In this document: piece after piece, positions 7,459-15,545 of the stretch
Layout: each line of letters begins with the position of its first letter
Numbering within the stretch: position 1 is the stretch's first letter
Source: Deltaproteobacteria bacterium YD0425bin51
GTDB taxonomy: Bacteria > Desulfobacterota > Desulfobacteria > Desulfobacterales > YD0425bin51
Assembly (NCBI GenBank): GCA_002753225.1
Contig: PDZS01000023.1
Span: 1-64,000 of the forward strand
Length of the DNA stretch: 64,000 bases
Reading direction: 5' to 3'
Notes under the pieces: generated by a model
Database searches by the model: none
Told to the model about the DNA's origin: nothing
Seen by the model: the letters and a program-made list of their open reading frames with translations, nothing else
Program-made: the position numbers and the translations under genes

Positions 7459-8412
7459 ATGACACAATCATTTAAACCAATAGATTTAAAAAAAATAAAG
7501 ACATATTCACTCTCGGATCGTAAAAGTAAAGTAAATCTTTCTGACTTTGGCAAAGAGTGGAGGGCAGGGGGGTCATTTAAAACTTTTTTAGCAAATATTC
7601 CAAATATACTTGCTGGAAGTGATATTAGAGAGGTCATAAATTCGATTGTAATTGCTTTTAAAAAGAAAAAAACAATTCTCATTGGTATGGGAGCACATGT
7701 TATTAAAGTTGGTTTAAATCCTTTAATAATTGATCTTATTAAGAGAGGTATTATTTCTGGAGTTGCAATGAATGGAGCAGGGATTATACATGATTTGGAG
7801 ATTGCAATGAGCGGGAAAACCTCAGAAGATGTGGCAGATGCACTTTCTGACGGGACATTTGGTATGTCATATGAAACTGGGGCTTTTTTAAATGCAGCTA
7901 TAAATAGAGCAGGTAAAGAATCTTTAGGACTTGGAGAAGCAATAGGTATAACTATTTTAGAAAACAAATTATCATTTTCAGAAAAAAGCATACTTGCAGC
8001 TTGTGCATCAGTCTCAATTCCAGCGACAGTTCATGTGGCAATCGGAACAGATATAATTCATATGCACCCTAGTTTTAACCCTGAATATGCAGGTAAAGCT
8101 AGCCATAGAGATTTCAGAATGTTTGCGTCTATTGTTTCCTCACTGGAAGAAGGTGTTTATTTAAATATAGGTTCTGCTGTTATTTTACCAGAAGTTTTTT
8201 TAAAAGCTATTACACTTGTAAGAAATTTAGGTTATAACCCACAAAATTTTACAACTATAAATATGGATTTTATAAGACACTACAGACCAATGACAAACGT
8301 TGTTAATAGACCAACATTAAAAGGAGGAAAAGGTTTTAACCTTGTAGGTCATCATGAAATAATGCTGCCAATAATTGCAGCAGGTATTATAGAAGGATTG
8401 GAGGAAAATTAG
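7459..8412 (+). CDS. Conserved protein, deoxyhypusine-synthase-like Rossmann fold
   Basis: This 317-residue protein carries patterns resembling the deoxyhypusine synthase superfamily: ILIGMGAHVIKVGLNPLIIDL, GVAMNGAGIIHDLEIAMSGKTSEDVADAL, a mid-section IGTDIIHMHPSF, and a distinctive end (MDFIRHYRPMTNVVNRP, then GHHEIMLPIIAAGI). Bacteria usually lack hypusine, and bacterial homologues are often unassigned or act on other amines, so I give no substrate. I recall similar unannotated proteins in Desulfobacterota but cannot verify this. It lies 9 bp after gmhA and 3 bp before the zinc-ribbon gene. Confidence 0.6.
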   Translation: MTQSFKPIDLKKIKTYSLSDRKSKVNLSDFGKEWRAGGSFKTFLANIPNILAGSDIREVINSIVIAFKKKKTILIGMGAHVIKVGLNPLIIDLIKRGIISGVAMNGAGIIHDLEIAMSGKTSEDVADALSDGTFGMSYETGAFLNAAINRAGKESLGLGEAIGITILENKLSFSEKSILAACASVSIPATVHVAIGTDIIHMHPSFNPEYAGKASHRDFRMFASIVSSLEEGVYLNIGSAVILPEVFLKAITLVRNLGYNPQNFTTINMDFIRHYRPMTNVVNRPTLKGGKGFNLVGHHEIMLPIIAAGIIEGLEEN

Positions 8413-8415
8413 ATT

Positions 8416-8640
8416 ATGCCTATTTATGAATATCATTGTAAAACATGCAATAAAGATTTTGAATGTTTAGTTTTTGGTAAAGAAGAACCAGAATGTCCAA
8501 CTTGTAATAATAAAAATGTAGAGAGAATTTTATCCTCATGTGGTTTTGTAAGTAAAGGAAAAGGTGGAGAAACAACAAGAACCTCATCTTCCTCATGTGG
8601 AAGTTGTTCGTCTGGAAGTTGCGGTTCATGCGGACATTAG
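8416..8640 (+). CDS. FmdB-family zinc ribbon protein
   Basis: A 74-residue small protein beginning MPIYEYHCKTC, the hallmark of the FmdB putative regulatory family, with a zinc ribbon formed by CKTC (residues 8-11) and CPTC. The C-terminus is a Ser/Gly/Cys-rich tail (SSCGSCSSGSCGSCGH), common in this family and possibly metal-binding. Role is not established; members often sit beside housekeeping genes. Its end overlaps the start of hemC by 13 bp. Confidence 0.85.
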   Translation: MPIYEYHCKTCNKDFECLVFGKEEPECPTCNNKNVERILSSCGFVSKGKGGETTRTSSSSCGSCSSGSCGSCGH

Positions 8641-9551
8641 TTAAAATAGGAACTAGAGGGAGTAAGCTCGCTCTATGGCAGGCTAATTGGGTAAAAGATA
8701 CTCTTTCAAAAAAAGAACCAAATATTACTTTTGAAACTCACATAATAAAAACAAAAGGGGATAAAATATTGGATGTTCCCCTATCTCAGGTTGGAGGGAA
8801 GGGACTTTTTGTTAAAGAGATTGAAGAAGCATTGCTTTCTCATGAAGTTGACATAGCAGTCCATAGTATGAAGGATATGCCTTCAGATATACCAGAGGGT
8901 TTATGTATAGGTGCAATACCTGAAAGAGAATGTCCCTATGATGTATTAATATCTAAAACAGGGAAAAAACTTTTTGACCTCCCTCATTCTAGTCGCATTG
9001 GAACAAGCAGCATAAGAAGAGAAGTTCAGCTTAAACTTATTAGAAATGATTTTAATATACTTTCTTTAAGAGGAAATTTAGACACTAGAATTAGAAAACT
9101 TGAAACTGAAGATTTTGACGCAATAATTGTTGCAGCAGCAGGGCTCAAACGGCTAAATTTAGATGATAAAATCACTGAATATTTATCTGAAGACTTTATG
9201 CTTCCTGCTGTTGGACAAGGAGCCCTTTGTATTGAAATAAGAAAAGAAGACCCTGAAATAGAAATAATGGTCAAAACCATAAATCATGAAGAAACATATA
9301 CTATTGTATCAGGAGAAAGGGCATTTTTAAAGCGTCTAGAAGGTGGATGCCAGTTCCCAATTGCCTGTTATGGCAAAATTGAAAAGGAAATGCTAACATT
9401 AACTGGATTTATTTCTGATATAACTGGATATAATATTTTTAAAAAAGCCAAGTCTTGCGAAAAAAAATATGCTGAAAAACTAGGGATAGATATTGCTGAA
9501 GATATGTTATCTCTTGGAGCTAAAGAGTTATGTATAACACAAAAGGTATAG
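8628..9551 (+). CDS. hemC: Porphobilinogen deaminase (hydroxymethylbilane synthase) HemC
   Basis: HemC joins four porphobilinogens into hydroxymethylbilane on the way to uroporphyrinogen III. The 307-residue protein shows IGTRGSKLALWQAN at the start, VHSMKDMPS with the catalytic Asp83, LRGNLDTRIRKL, VGQGAL, and Cys241 in LEGGCQFPIA, which holds the dipyrromethane cofactor. I chose ATG 8628 (GGAAG upstream) because it starts two residues before the conserved strand; the frame runs open to 8595 but the extra residues lie in the fmdB gene and look unlike HemC. It overlaps cobA-hemD by 22 bp. Confidence 0.95.
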   Translation: MRTLVKIGTRGSKLALWQANWVKDTLSKKEPNITFETHIIKTKGDKILDVPLSQVGGKGLFVKEIEEALLSHEVDIAVHSMKDMPSDIPEGLCIGAIPERECPYDVLISKTGKKLFDLPHSSRIGTSSIRREVQLKLIRNDFNILSLRGNLDTRIRKLETEDFDAIIVAAAGLKRLNLDDKITEYLSEDFMLPAVGQGALCIEIRKEDPEIEIMVKTINHEETYTIVSGERAFLKRLEGGCQFPIACYGKIEKEMLTLTGFISDITGYNIFKKAKSCEKKYAEKLGIDIAEDMLSLGAKELCITQKV

Positions 9552-11062
9552 TTTATATTGTTGGAGCAGGTCCTGGGGATCCTAGTTTGATTACATTAAA
9601 AGGACTAGAATGTATATCCAAATCAAATGTCATAATATATGATTATCTTGCCTCACCAATGCTCTTAAAATACGCACTAAAAGATACTGAGATAATATAT
9701 GTAGGGAAAAAAGCAGGGGACCATACTATGCCTCAAGAAGCTATTTGTGACCTGATTGTGCAAAAGGCAAAAGATGGAAATACTGTTTGCAGGCTAAAAG
9801 GTGGTGACCCTTTTATTTTTGGACGGGGTGGAGAAGAAATAGAAGCTTTAAAAAAAGCAGGACTTCCTTTTGAAGTTGTACCTGGCATAACTTCTGCTAT
9901 AGCAGTTCCAGCTTATGCAGGAATTCCTTTGACTCACAGGAAAGCCAATGCTACGCTTGCTTTTGTTACAGGTAATGAAGATCCTAACAAAGAAGGCTCT
10001 AACATATCTTGGGAATCTCTTGCAAATATTGGTACTTTAGTATTTTTAATGGGAGTTGGCAATTTAAAATCTATTTCAGAAAAATTAATTAGCCATGGCA
10101 AATCACCTGATACAAAAGTAGCGCTTATTAGGTGGGGCACAACACCCAATCAAGTAACCATAACAGGAAATTTGAGTAACATATTTAATCTTGCTGAAGG
10201 GATTAAGCCACCTGCTATAATTGTTGTAGGAGATGTGGTAGGTTTTAGAGAAGATATGCTTTGGTATGAAAAAAAGCCCCTATTTGGAAAGCGGATTGTT
10301 GTAACACGTTCGCGTGAACAGGCCAGTGAACTTGTAAAATGTCTATCTGATCTCGGTGCTGAATGCATTGAATGTCCAACTATTAAAATAAATCCAATAA
10401 AAGAATCTAAAGATTTAGATAATGCAATAGAAAACCTTTCTAATTATGACTGGATAGTATTTACTAGCGCAAATGGTGTTGAATTTTTCTTTAAAAGACT
10501 TTTTGAACAGGGAAAAGATGTCAGGGCTCTTAGTAATATAAAGACATCGGCAATAGGTCCTGCTACAGCAAAAAAACTTTTAGAATATGGATTTAAAACT
10601 GACATTATTCCTGATACTTATATATCTGAAGCTATAGTACGCTGTTTTGAAAAAGAAAATATAAAAAATAAAAAAATTTTAGTACCTAGAGCAAAAGAAG
10701 CAAGAGAGATTTTAGTAACAGAGCTATCTAAAATGGGTGCTTTAGTTAATGAAGTTCCTGTATATTCAACAGAGCAAACAGAAGAAAAAAGAGATGTTAT
10801 TTTATCTAGGCTTCAAGACAAAACAATAGATATTGTAACATTTACTAGTTCTTCAACTGCAAAAAATTTTAGGGCACTTTTACCTGATGAAAATTGGCAA
10901 AATCTAATGGCAGGTGTTTCTATTGCTGCAATTGGTCCAATAACTGCAAAAACAGCACAAGATATTGGATTTAATGTCAAAATTGTAGCAGAAACATATA
11001 CAATTCAAGGGCTAATTACGGCTATTCTAAACTTTTTAAAGGAAGGTTTATCTTATGGATAA
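9530..11062 (+). CDS. cobA-hemD: CobA-HemD fusion: uroporphyrinogen-III methyltransferase / uroporphyrinogen-III synthase
   Basis: Residues 1-~246 are SAM uroporphyrin-III C-methyltransferase (VGAGPGDPSLITLKG, RLKGGDPFIFGRGGEE, VVPGITSAIAVPAYAGIPLTHR). Residues ~250-510 are HemD (LFGKRIVVTRSREQASEL, WIVFTSANGVEFFF, VTFTSSSTAKNF). The fusion lets one polypeptide close the tetrapyrrole ring and commit it to precorrin-2, used for sirohaem, cobalamin and, in sulfate reducers, the alternative haem route. The fusion is well known in Firmicutes and Desulfobacterota. It directly follows hemC with a 22-bp overlap and overlaps the next gene by 8 bp. Confidence 0.93.
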   Translation: MYNTKGIVYIVGAGPGDPSLITLKGLECISKSNVIIYDYLASPMLLKYALKDTEIIYVGKKAGDHTMPQEAICDLIVQKAKDGNTVCRLKGGDPFIFGRGGEEIEALKKAGLPFEVVPGITSAIAVPAYAGIPLTHRKANATLAFVTGNEDPNKEGSNISWESLANIGTLVFLMGVGNLKSISEKLISHGKSPDTKVALIRWGTTPNQVTITGNLSNIFNLAEGIKPPAIIVVGDVVGFREDMLWYEKKPLFGKRIVVTRSREQASELVKCLSDLGAECIECPTIKINPIKESKDLDNAIENLSNYDWIVFTSANGVEFFFKRLFEQGKDVRALSNIKTSAIGPATAKKLLEYGFKTDIIPDTYISEAIVRCFEKENIKNKKILVPRAKEAREILVTELSKMGALVNEVPVYSTEQTEEKRDVILSRLQDKTIDIVTFTSSSTAKNFRALLPDENWQNLMAGVSIAAIGPITAKTAQDIGFNVKIVAETYTIQGLITAILNFLKEGLSYG

Positions 11063-11621
11063 AATCAAATTAGCAGGATTACATGTTTGTTTTTTGCGAT
11101 TTATAGATATTGTCCTAATTCTCTCAGTCTATTTTTTTTATAAAAATAGTTCCATACTCCTCATGGTAACTTTTTTGGTTATCTTTCCATTTTATCTAAA
11201 GATACAAGTAGTTTATCGTAAAAGGTTAAATATATTTACAAAAATAAAACAATTTTTAGAAACAGAGTCGAATATAAATTTTGATAGACTTTCAATTCTA
11301 TTAAATAGCAAGCCATTCCAGCATGATAATACTAAATGGATTTTTTCTAAACTTGTAGAACAATTAAACAGCATATGTCTAAAAAATAATGAATTATTTT
11401 TCAATGAAAATTATAAAGATTTAGACAAAGATTCTCTATCAAAGAGTTTGATGGAACTTACCGATTTGTTAAAGAAAGTTCATGAAATAGGATTTACCTC
11501 TCAATATGAAGAATCTATATCATGGTTCCCTGAATATAAAGCAGCAAAGGAGGCAGAACTTCTTTTTAAAAACCGCATAGAAAGCAAAATTGAATTTATT
11601 AGAAAACTATTTCCAGGATAG
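11055..11621 (+). CDS. Unidentified membrane protein with two N-terminal transmembrane segments
   Basis: A 188-residue protein that I do not recognise. Two hydrophobic segments at ~11-29 and ~32-48 are followed by a basic, then mostly helical, cytoplasmic-looking domain (coiled-coil tendency around LSKSLMELTDLLKKVHEIG). It overlaps cobA-hemD by 8 bp and lies 2 bp before the YkgJ-like gene, so it is almost surely co-translated with them. No motif suggests a reaction. Confidence 0.65.
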   Translation: MDKIKLAGLHVCFLRFIDIVLILSVYFFYKNSSILLMVTFLVIFPFYLKIQVVYRKRLNIFTKIKQFLETESNINFDRLSILLNSKPFQHDNTKWIFSKLVEQLNSICLKNNELFFNENYKDLDKDSLSKSLMELTDLLKKVHEIGFTSQYEESISWFPEYKAAKEAELLFKNRIESKIEFIRKLFPG

Positions 11622-11623
11622 AT

Positions 11624-12214
11624 ATGACTTGCAATAAATGTGGAAAATGTTGCATAAAAGGGGGGCCTACTCTCCATCTTGTTGATAAAGATTTGATAAT
11701 AAAAGGCTTAATTCCAATATCATTTTTATATACAATAAGAAAATCAGAGTTAGTATATGAAAATGTAAAAAATAAGTTAGTATCTTTAGATATTGAAATA
11801 ATAAAGATAAAAGGGAAAAAAGACTCTTGGGAATGCATATTTTTTAACTCAGACACTAATAACTGTGGAATCTATGAGAATAGACCTATAGAATGCAAGG
11901 TGCTTTATTGTTTTGATACCAGAGAAATTGAAAAAGTTTATGCCAAAGAGCGTATTACACGCAATGATTTAATACCTAATAAAAATACTTTTTGGAATCT
12001 TATAAATATCCATGAACAAACCTGCTCATATGATAAAATCAAAAATCTTTTAACTCACCATGAATCAATTATTAAACTAGTTAAATATGATATGAACCTT
12101 AGAGGATTAGTACTTGAAAAAAGTGGGATAGATGTGGACTCTTTAGATTTTTATTTTGGAAGACCTCTTTTTCAGACAATTAAATCATTTGGGTTTAATT
12201 TACAATCCTTTTAG
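11624..12214 (+). CDS. YkgJ-family cysteine-cluster protein
   Basis: The N-terminus has C3-x2-C6-x2-CC (MTCNKCGKCCIKGGP), then WECIF, and later NNCGIYENRPIECKVLYC, the CxxCxxCC pattern of the YkgJ (UPF0153) family, thought to bind a metal or Fe-S cluster. The reaction is unknown. It is the last gene of the long plus-strand run. Its stop codon overlaps the stop codon of the convergent metallo-hydrolase gene by 4 bp, leaving no room for a terminator between them. Confidence 0.85.
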   Translation: MTCNKCGKCCIKGGPTLHLVDKDLIIKGLIPISFLYTIRKSELVYENVKNKLVSLDIEIIKIKGKKDSWECIFFNSDTNNCGIYENRPIECKVLYCFDTREIEKVYAKERITRNDLIPNKNTFWNLINIHEQTCSYDKIKNLLTHHESIIKLVKYDMNLRGLVLEKSGIDVDSLDFYFGRPLFQTIKSFGFNLQSF

Positions 12215-13056
12215 ATCTTAAAAGTCATATCAGCAGCTACTGCAAAACAATCAATATCAATTCCTTGTATTTGAATATTTTTTCTGCATGATTCTACAAT
12301 ATTATCCATTTCTCTGTCAGTTCTTTCTTGGTTTAAATGAAATAGCCCAAGTCTTTTTACTTTGGCTTTTATACCTAAATCTAAAACAGATGAGTAATTT
12401 GAATGTCCCCACTCAATTGTAATCTTGTATTCATCAGGAGTATATTCTCCATCATGTATCAAAAGATTTGCTCCTTTACAAAATTCAATATATTCATCAA
12501 ACAATAAACCCCCTGGGTGTCTGTAATCCAATTCATTATCTGTTAAAAAAACAAATGTTTTATCATCTTCTGTGAACTTGTATCCAGTTCCTCTATTTGG
12601 ATGACTTAAAGCAATTGAGTCAACTCGAACAGAGCCAATTTTAAAACTTGTAGAACTACTATTGTAATATTCTAATTTAGCGCTTAAATCAGAATATCTT
12701 ACAGGAAAATTTGGTGGAGATAGAAGATTTGTAATGACTTCTTCTATATTTAAATATTTATTTGGAAATGGAGATTGGTATAAAAGAATGTTAGTCCCTT
12801 TTTTATAAAGGGGTTTGAAAAAAGGAAATCCAAGCAGGTGATCCCAGTGAGCATGGGTCAGCAAAAAATTATAATTAAAAAGTCCTTCCTTTAATAGTTG
12901 ATTACCTAATCTTCTTATTCCTGTTCCAGCATCAATAATAATTATATCATTATTTTTTGTTCTGATTTCGATACATGTTGTATCGCCTCCGTATTTAATA
13001 TAATCTGTTCCTGAAACAGGAATAGATCCTCTTGCCCCCCAACATTTGATATACAT
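12211..13056 (-). CDS. MBL-fold metallo-hydrolase
   Basis: A 281-residue metallo-beta-lactamase-fold protein. It starts with YIKCWGARGSIPVSG and a GGDTTCIE strand, then has THAHWDH (H68, H70, D72, H73) as the metal motif, with further ligands in SHPNRGTGYKF, LTDNELDYRHPG, LIHDGEY and WGHSNYS. The opening and the 'HDGEY' segment are typical of a subfamily often annotated as phosphodiesterase-like or ribonuclease Z-like hydrolases; substrate unknown. It is the last gene of the minus-strand run from fthC, 11 bp after prmA. Confidence 0.85.
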   Translation of the reverse strand: MYIKCWGARGSIPVSGTDYIKYGGDTTCIEIRTKNNDIIIIDAGTGIRRLGNQLLKEGLFNYNFLLTHAHWDHLLGFPFFKPLYKKGTNILLYQSPFPNKYLNIEEVITNLLSPPNFPVRYSDLSAKLEYYNSSSTSFKIGSVRVDSIALSHPNRGTGYKFTEDDKTFVFLTDNELDYRHPGGLLFDEYIEFCKGANLLIHDGEYTPDEYKITIEWGHSNYSSVLDLGIKAKVKRLGLFHLNQERTDREMDNIVESCRKNIQIQGIDIDCFAVAADMTFKI

Positions 13057-13067
13057 TTTGATACCTT

Positions 13068-13889
13068 TCAGGTGAATGTATTTTTAATAAGAAAAGTATT
13101 CCAAATACTGCTTGTTTCCCATGTTCTTACTATTTGTGCTTTTTTTGCCAATAATTGATTTTCAATATCTTTTGCCTGACTTCTAAATAATCCTGATAAG
13201 ATAAGCCATTTTTTAGACCAGAATCCTTTTGATTTAATCAGCTCTTTCATTATATCATAATGAATATTTGCAACTAATAAATCACAGGGAATATCAACAT
13301 AATCTTCACCGCGGCCGCAAATTACTATAATTTTATCTTTTAGATTATTTAATTGTACATTTTTCATAGCAGTTTTTGCCGCAAGAAAATTAAAATCAAC
13401 AGCTATAGTTTTTTTAGAACTTAATTTAGCAATGGCAAGTGATAATATTCCTGTTCCAGTTCCTATGTCCATTGCTGAATTGATTTTATCTAGAAAGAAT
13501 ACTTCTTCTATTGCGTAGATACAATCAGAAGTTGTAGGATGAGTCCCATTGCCAAATACTACACCAGGATCAAGTATAATAGAGATTTTCTCATCAGAAT
13601 TTTTAATGTTATCCCATGGAGGCACTATAAAAAACTTACCAATATTTTGGGATGATATTTTACATCCATGCCATTCTTCATAGCTGAATTTATATTCATC
13701 TATGAATGTTAAATCATTTTGAACATCTAAAATATAAGCAAGTTTGTCTTTTGAAGGAGTAGAAAAAAATAGAAATGAATATCCCCCTTCCTCCCAATTC
13801 CCTAGAAAATCAACATTAAAAGCCAGATTTTTTGTATCTGCATGTCCCTTTAAATAATATATATAAAGATTTTTATATGGAACTTCCAA
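13068..13889 (-). CDS. prmA: Ribosomal protein L11 methyltransferase PrmA
   Basis: PrmA trimethylates L11 using S-adenosylmethionine. The 273-residue protein has an N-terminal substrate-recognition domain, then the linker motif DPGVVFGNGTHPTTSDC, the SAM motif MDIGTGTGILSLAIAKL, the acidic post-strand AVDFN, and LLVANIHYDIM (the usual 'ANI' motif). Start is TTG at 13889 with GGAAG six bases upstream; no better ATG is near. It lies 12 bp after acuB. Confidence 0.85.
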   Translation of the reverse strand: MEVPYKNLYIYYLKGHADTKNLAFNVDFLGNWEEGGYSFLFFSTPSKDKLAYILDVQNDLTFIDEYKFSYEEWHGCKISSQNIGKFFIVPPWDNIKNSDEKISIILDPGVVFGNGTHPTTSDCIYAIEEVFFLDKINSAMDIGTGTGILSLAIAKLSSKKTIAVDFNFLAAKTAMKNVQLNNLKDKIIVICGRGEDYVDIPCDLLVANIHYDIMKELIKSKGFWSKKWLILSGLFRSQAKDIENQLLAKKAQIVRTWETSSIWNTFLIKNTFT

Positions 13890-13901
13890 ATTAGCTTCCA
13901 G

Positions 13902-14579
13902 TTATTTGTTTTGAGGCAACTGCTCAATATACCACTCCATTGGATCGAGAATTTTATAGCCCATCTTCTCGAGTTTCTTCTTAACAGTAGCAACATTCTG
14001 CGTAAGCAAATATGGAAAAACAGAACGTTCTCCCTTTTTACCATATTTACACACCATGATACTTCCAAACGAAATATTCTCTTCAGTTATTGCATCAACT
14101 ATTTTTTTCATTTGACCAGGCTTATCTTCAACAGCTATTCCAAGCAAGGTGCCAGGTTCTCCTATGCCTAAAACACTTATAAAAGCTGAAAGCAAGTCTC
14201 TCACTGAGATAATTCCAGTTAATATCCCTGATTCATCAACTACAGGGAATGCTCCAACTTTTGTTTTTTGAATCAACAGAAGAGCATCCTGAATAGTATG
14301 TGTTGGTAAAAGAGTTATAGGATTTTTAGTCATTATATCTTTTATTCTGAATTGAGAAATTTTCTTCTTTTCTTCTTCTAAATTTATATTGTTCAAAAGA
14401 ATTGAAGGTAAAACGCTTCTTATATCTCTATCAGTAACAATTCCTATCAATTTATTATTTTCATCCACAACAGGAATATGACGGATATTATATTCTTGCA
14501 TTTTCTGTTTTGCTTCAAATATATTTGCTTCTTTATCAATAGTTATTACTTTATCTACCATTGATTTACTTATTAACAT
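13902..14579 (-). CDS. acuB: CBS-pair plus ACT domain protein, AcuB-like
   Basis: Two CBS motifs (residues ~1-60 and ~80-140; for example IRHIPVVDENNKLIGIVTDRDI and GAFPVVDESGILTGIISVRDLL) bind adenine nucleotides. They are followed by an ACT-like domain (~143-225, GIAVEDKPGQMKKIVDAI). This order is that of AcuB. The next gene upstream in the operon is an AcuC-type deacetylase, which strengthens the assignment; acuA is not present here. In Bacillus the acu genes act on acetyl-CoA synthetase; whether that holds here is inference. It lies 11 bp after the deacetylase gene. Confidence 0.75.
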   Translation of the reverse strand: MLISKSMVDKVITIDKEANIFEAKQKMQEYNIRHIPVVDENNKLIGIVTDRDIRSVLPSILLNNINLEEEKKKISQFRIKDIMTKNPITLLPTHTIQDALLLIQKTKVGAFPVVDESGILTGIISVRDLLSAFISVLGIGEPGTLLGIAVEDKPGQMKKIVDAITEENISFGSIMVCKYGKKGERSVFPYLLTQNVATVKKKLEKMGYKILDPMEWYIEQLPQNK

Positions 14580-14590
14580 TTTTTTCCTCT

Positions 14591-15541
14591 TTAAGAATAT
14601 AATAAAAGTTTAACATGTTCTCTAGCAAGTTCTGGAAGACGCTTTAAACAATATCCACCTTCAAGAATTGAAATTATTCTACCATTGGCATATTTATCAG
14701 CTATTTCAATAATTTTTTCCATCATCCAAGAGAAACACTCTGTTGATAATTTCATATCAGACATTTCATCATCCATATGAGCATCAAAACCAGCTGAAAT
14801 TAAAATAACTTCTGGCTCAAAAATAGTAAAAGCTGAAAAAAAGTCCCTCATAAAAAATTTTTTATATGTTTCATCCCCCATACCAGGCAAAACCGGAGTA
14901 TTTTTTGTATAGCCCTCACCCAATCCTGTCCCTTTTTCAAATTCTCTTCCAGTACCAGGATATGCAAATGAAGGATGTTGATGTATTGAATAGAAAAAAA
15001 CCATAGGATCATCTTCAAATATTTTTTGCGTACCATTCCCATGATGCACATCAAAATCAACAATCCCTATTCTTTGAACCCCCCATTTAATCTTAAGATA
15101 GTTAGCTGCAATTGCAATATTATTAAAGAAACAAAAGCCCATTGCCTTACCAGGCTCTGCGTGATGTCCCGGTGGTCTTACAGCACAGAAAGCATTATCT
15201 ATTTTTCGTTTCATGACAAGCTTTACTGCTTTTAAAATACCTCCAACAGCAAGAACAGCAGTTTTGAAGCTCAACCTGCATATAGGGTTATCTGGAGATT
15301 CAAATGTTTTTGAACCATCTTTGCAAGCTCTTTCAAAACGGTTTACATAATCTTTGTCATGAACTTTTAATATCCACTTTAAAAAAGGACGGTGAGCTTT
15401 TATTAGGGTTAATTGGGATAGAAGTCCTGAATCTTTAATTCCTTTGTAGATGCAGACAAGCCTTTCTGATGTTTCAGGATGTACTTCTCCTGTATCATGA
15501 AGCAAATATCTATCATCATATAAAAAGCCTGTTTTTCTCAT
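14591..15541 (-). CDS. acuC: Histone deacetylase-family protein, AcuC-like
   Basis: A zinc-dependent class I/II HDAC-type amidohydrolase. Visible are HPETSERL near the start, RPPGHHAEP, GFCFFNNIAIAA, DFDVHHGNGTQ with the metal-binding Asp and His, and ISAGFDAHMDD. Bacterial members deacetylate acetyl-CoA synthetase (AcuC) or acetylpolyamines. The neighbouring CBS-ACT gene favours AcuC. I take ATG 15541 (MRKTGFLYDDRY) as the start because family proteins begin so; the frame stays open to 15565, overlapping the cooC-like gene. No good Shine-Dalgarno distinguishes the two. Confidence 0.82.
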   Translation of the reverse strand: MRKTGFLYDDRYLLHDTGEVHPETSERLVCIYKGIKDSGLLSQLTLIKAHRPFLKWILKVHDKDYVNRFERACKDGSKTFESPDNPICRLSFKTAVLAVGGILKAVKLVMKRKIDNAFCAVRPPGHHAEPGKAMGFCFFNNIAIAANYLKIKWGVQRIGIVDFDVHHGNGTQKIFEDDPMVFFYSIHQHPSFAYPGTGREFEKGTGLGEGYTKNTPVLPGMGDETYKKFFMRDFFSAFTIFEPEVILISAGFDAHMDDEMSDMKLSTECFSWMMEKIIEIADKYANGRIISILEGGYCLKRLPELAREHVKLLLYS

Positions 15542-15545
15542 ATAA

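Noticed and set aside
7446..7991. Minus-strand frame of 181 codons over the 7459-8412 gene
   Set aside because: It is antisense to a well-conserved protein; low-complexity Ser/Pro/Ile content with no motif.
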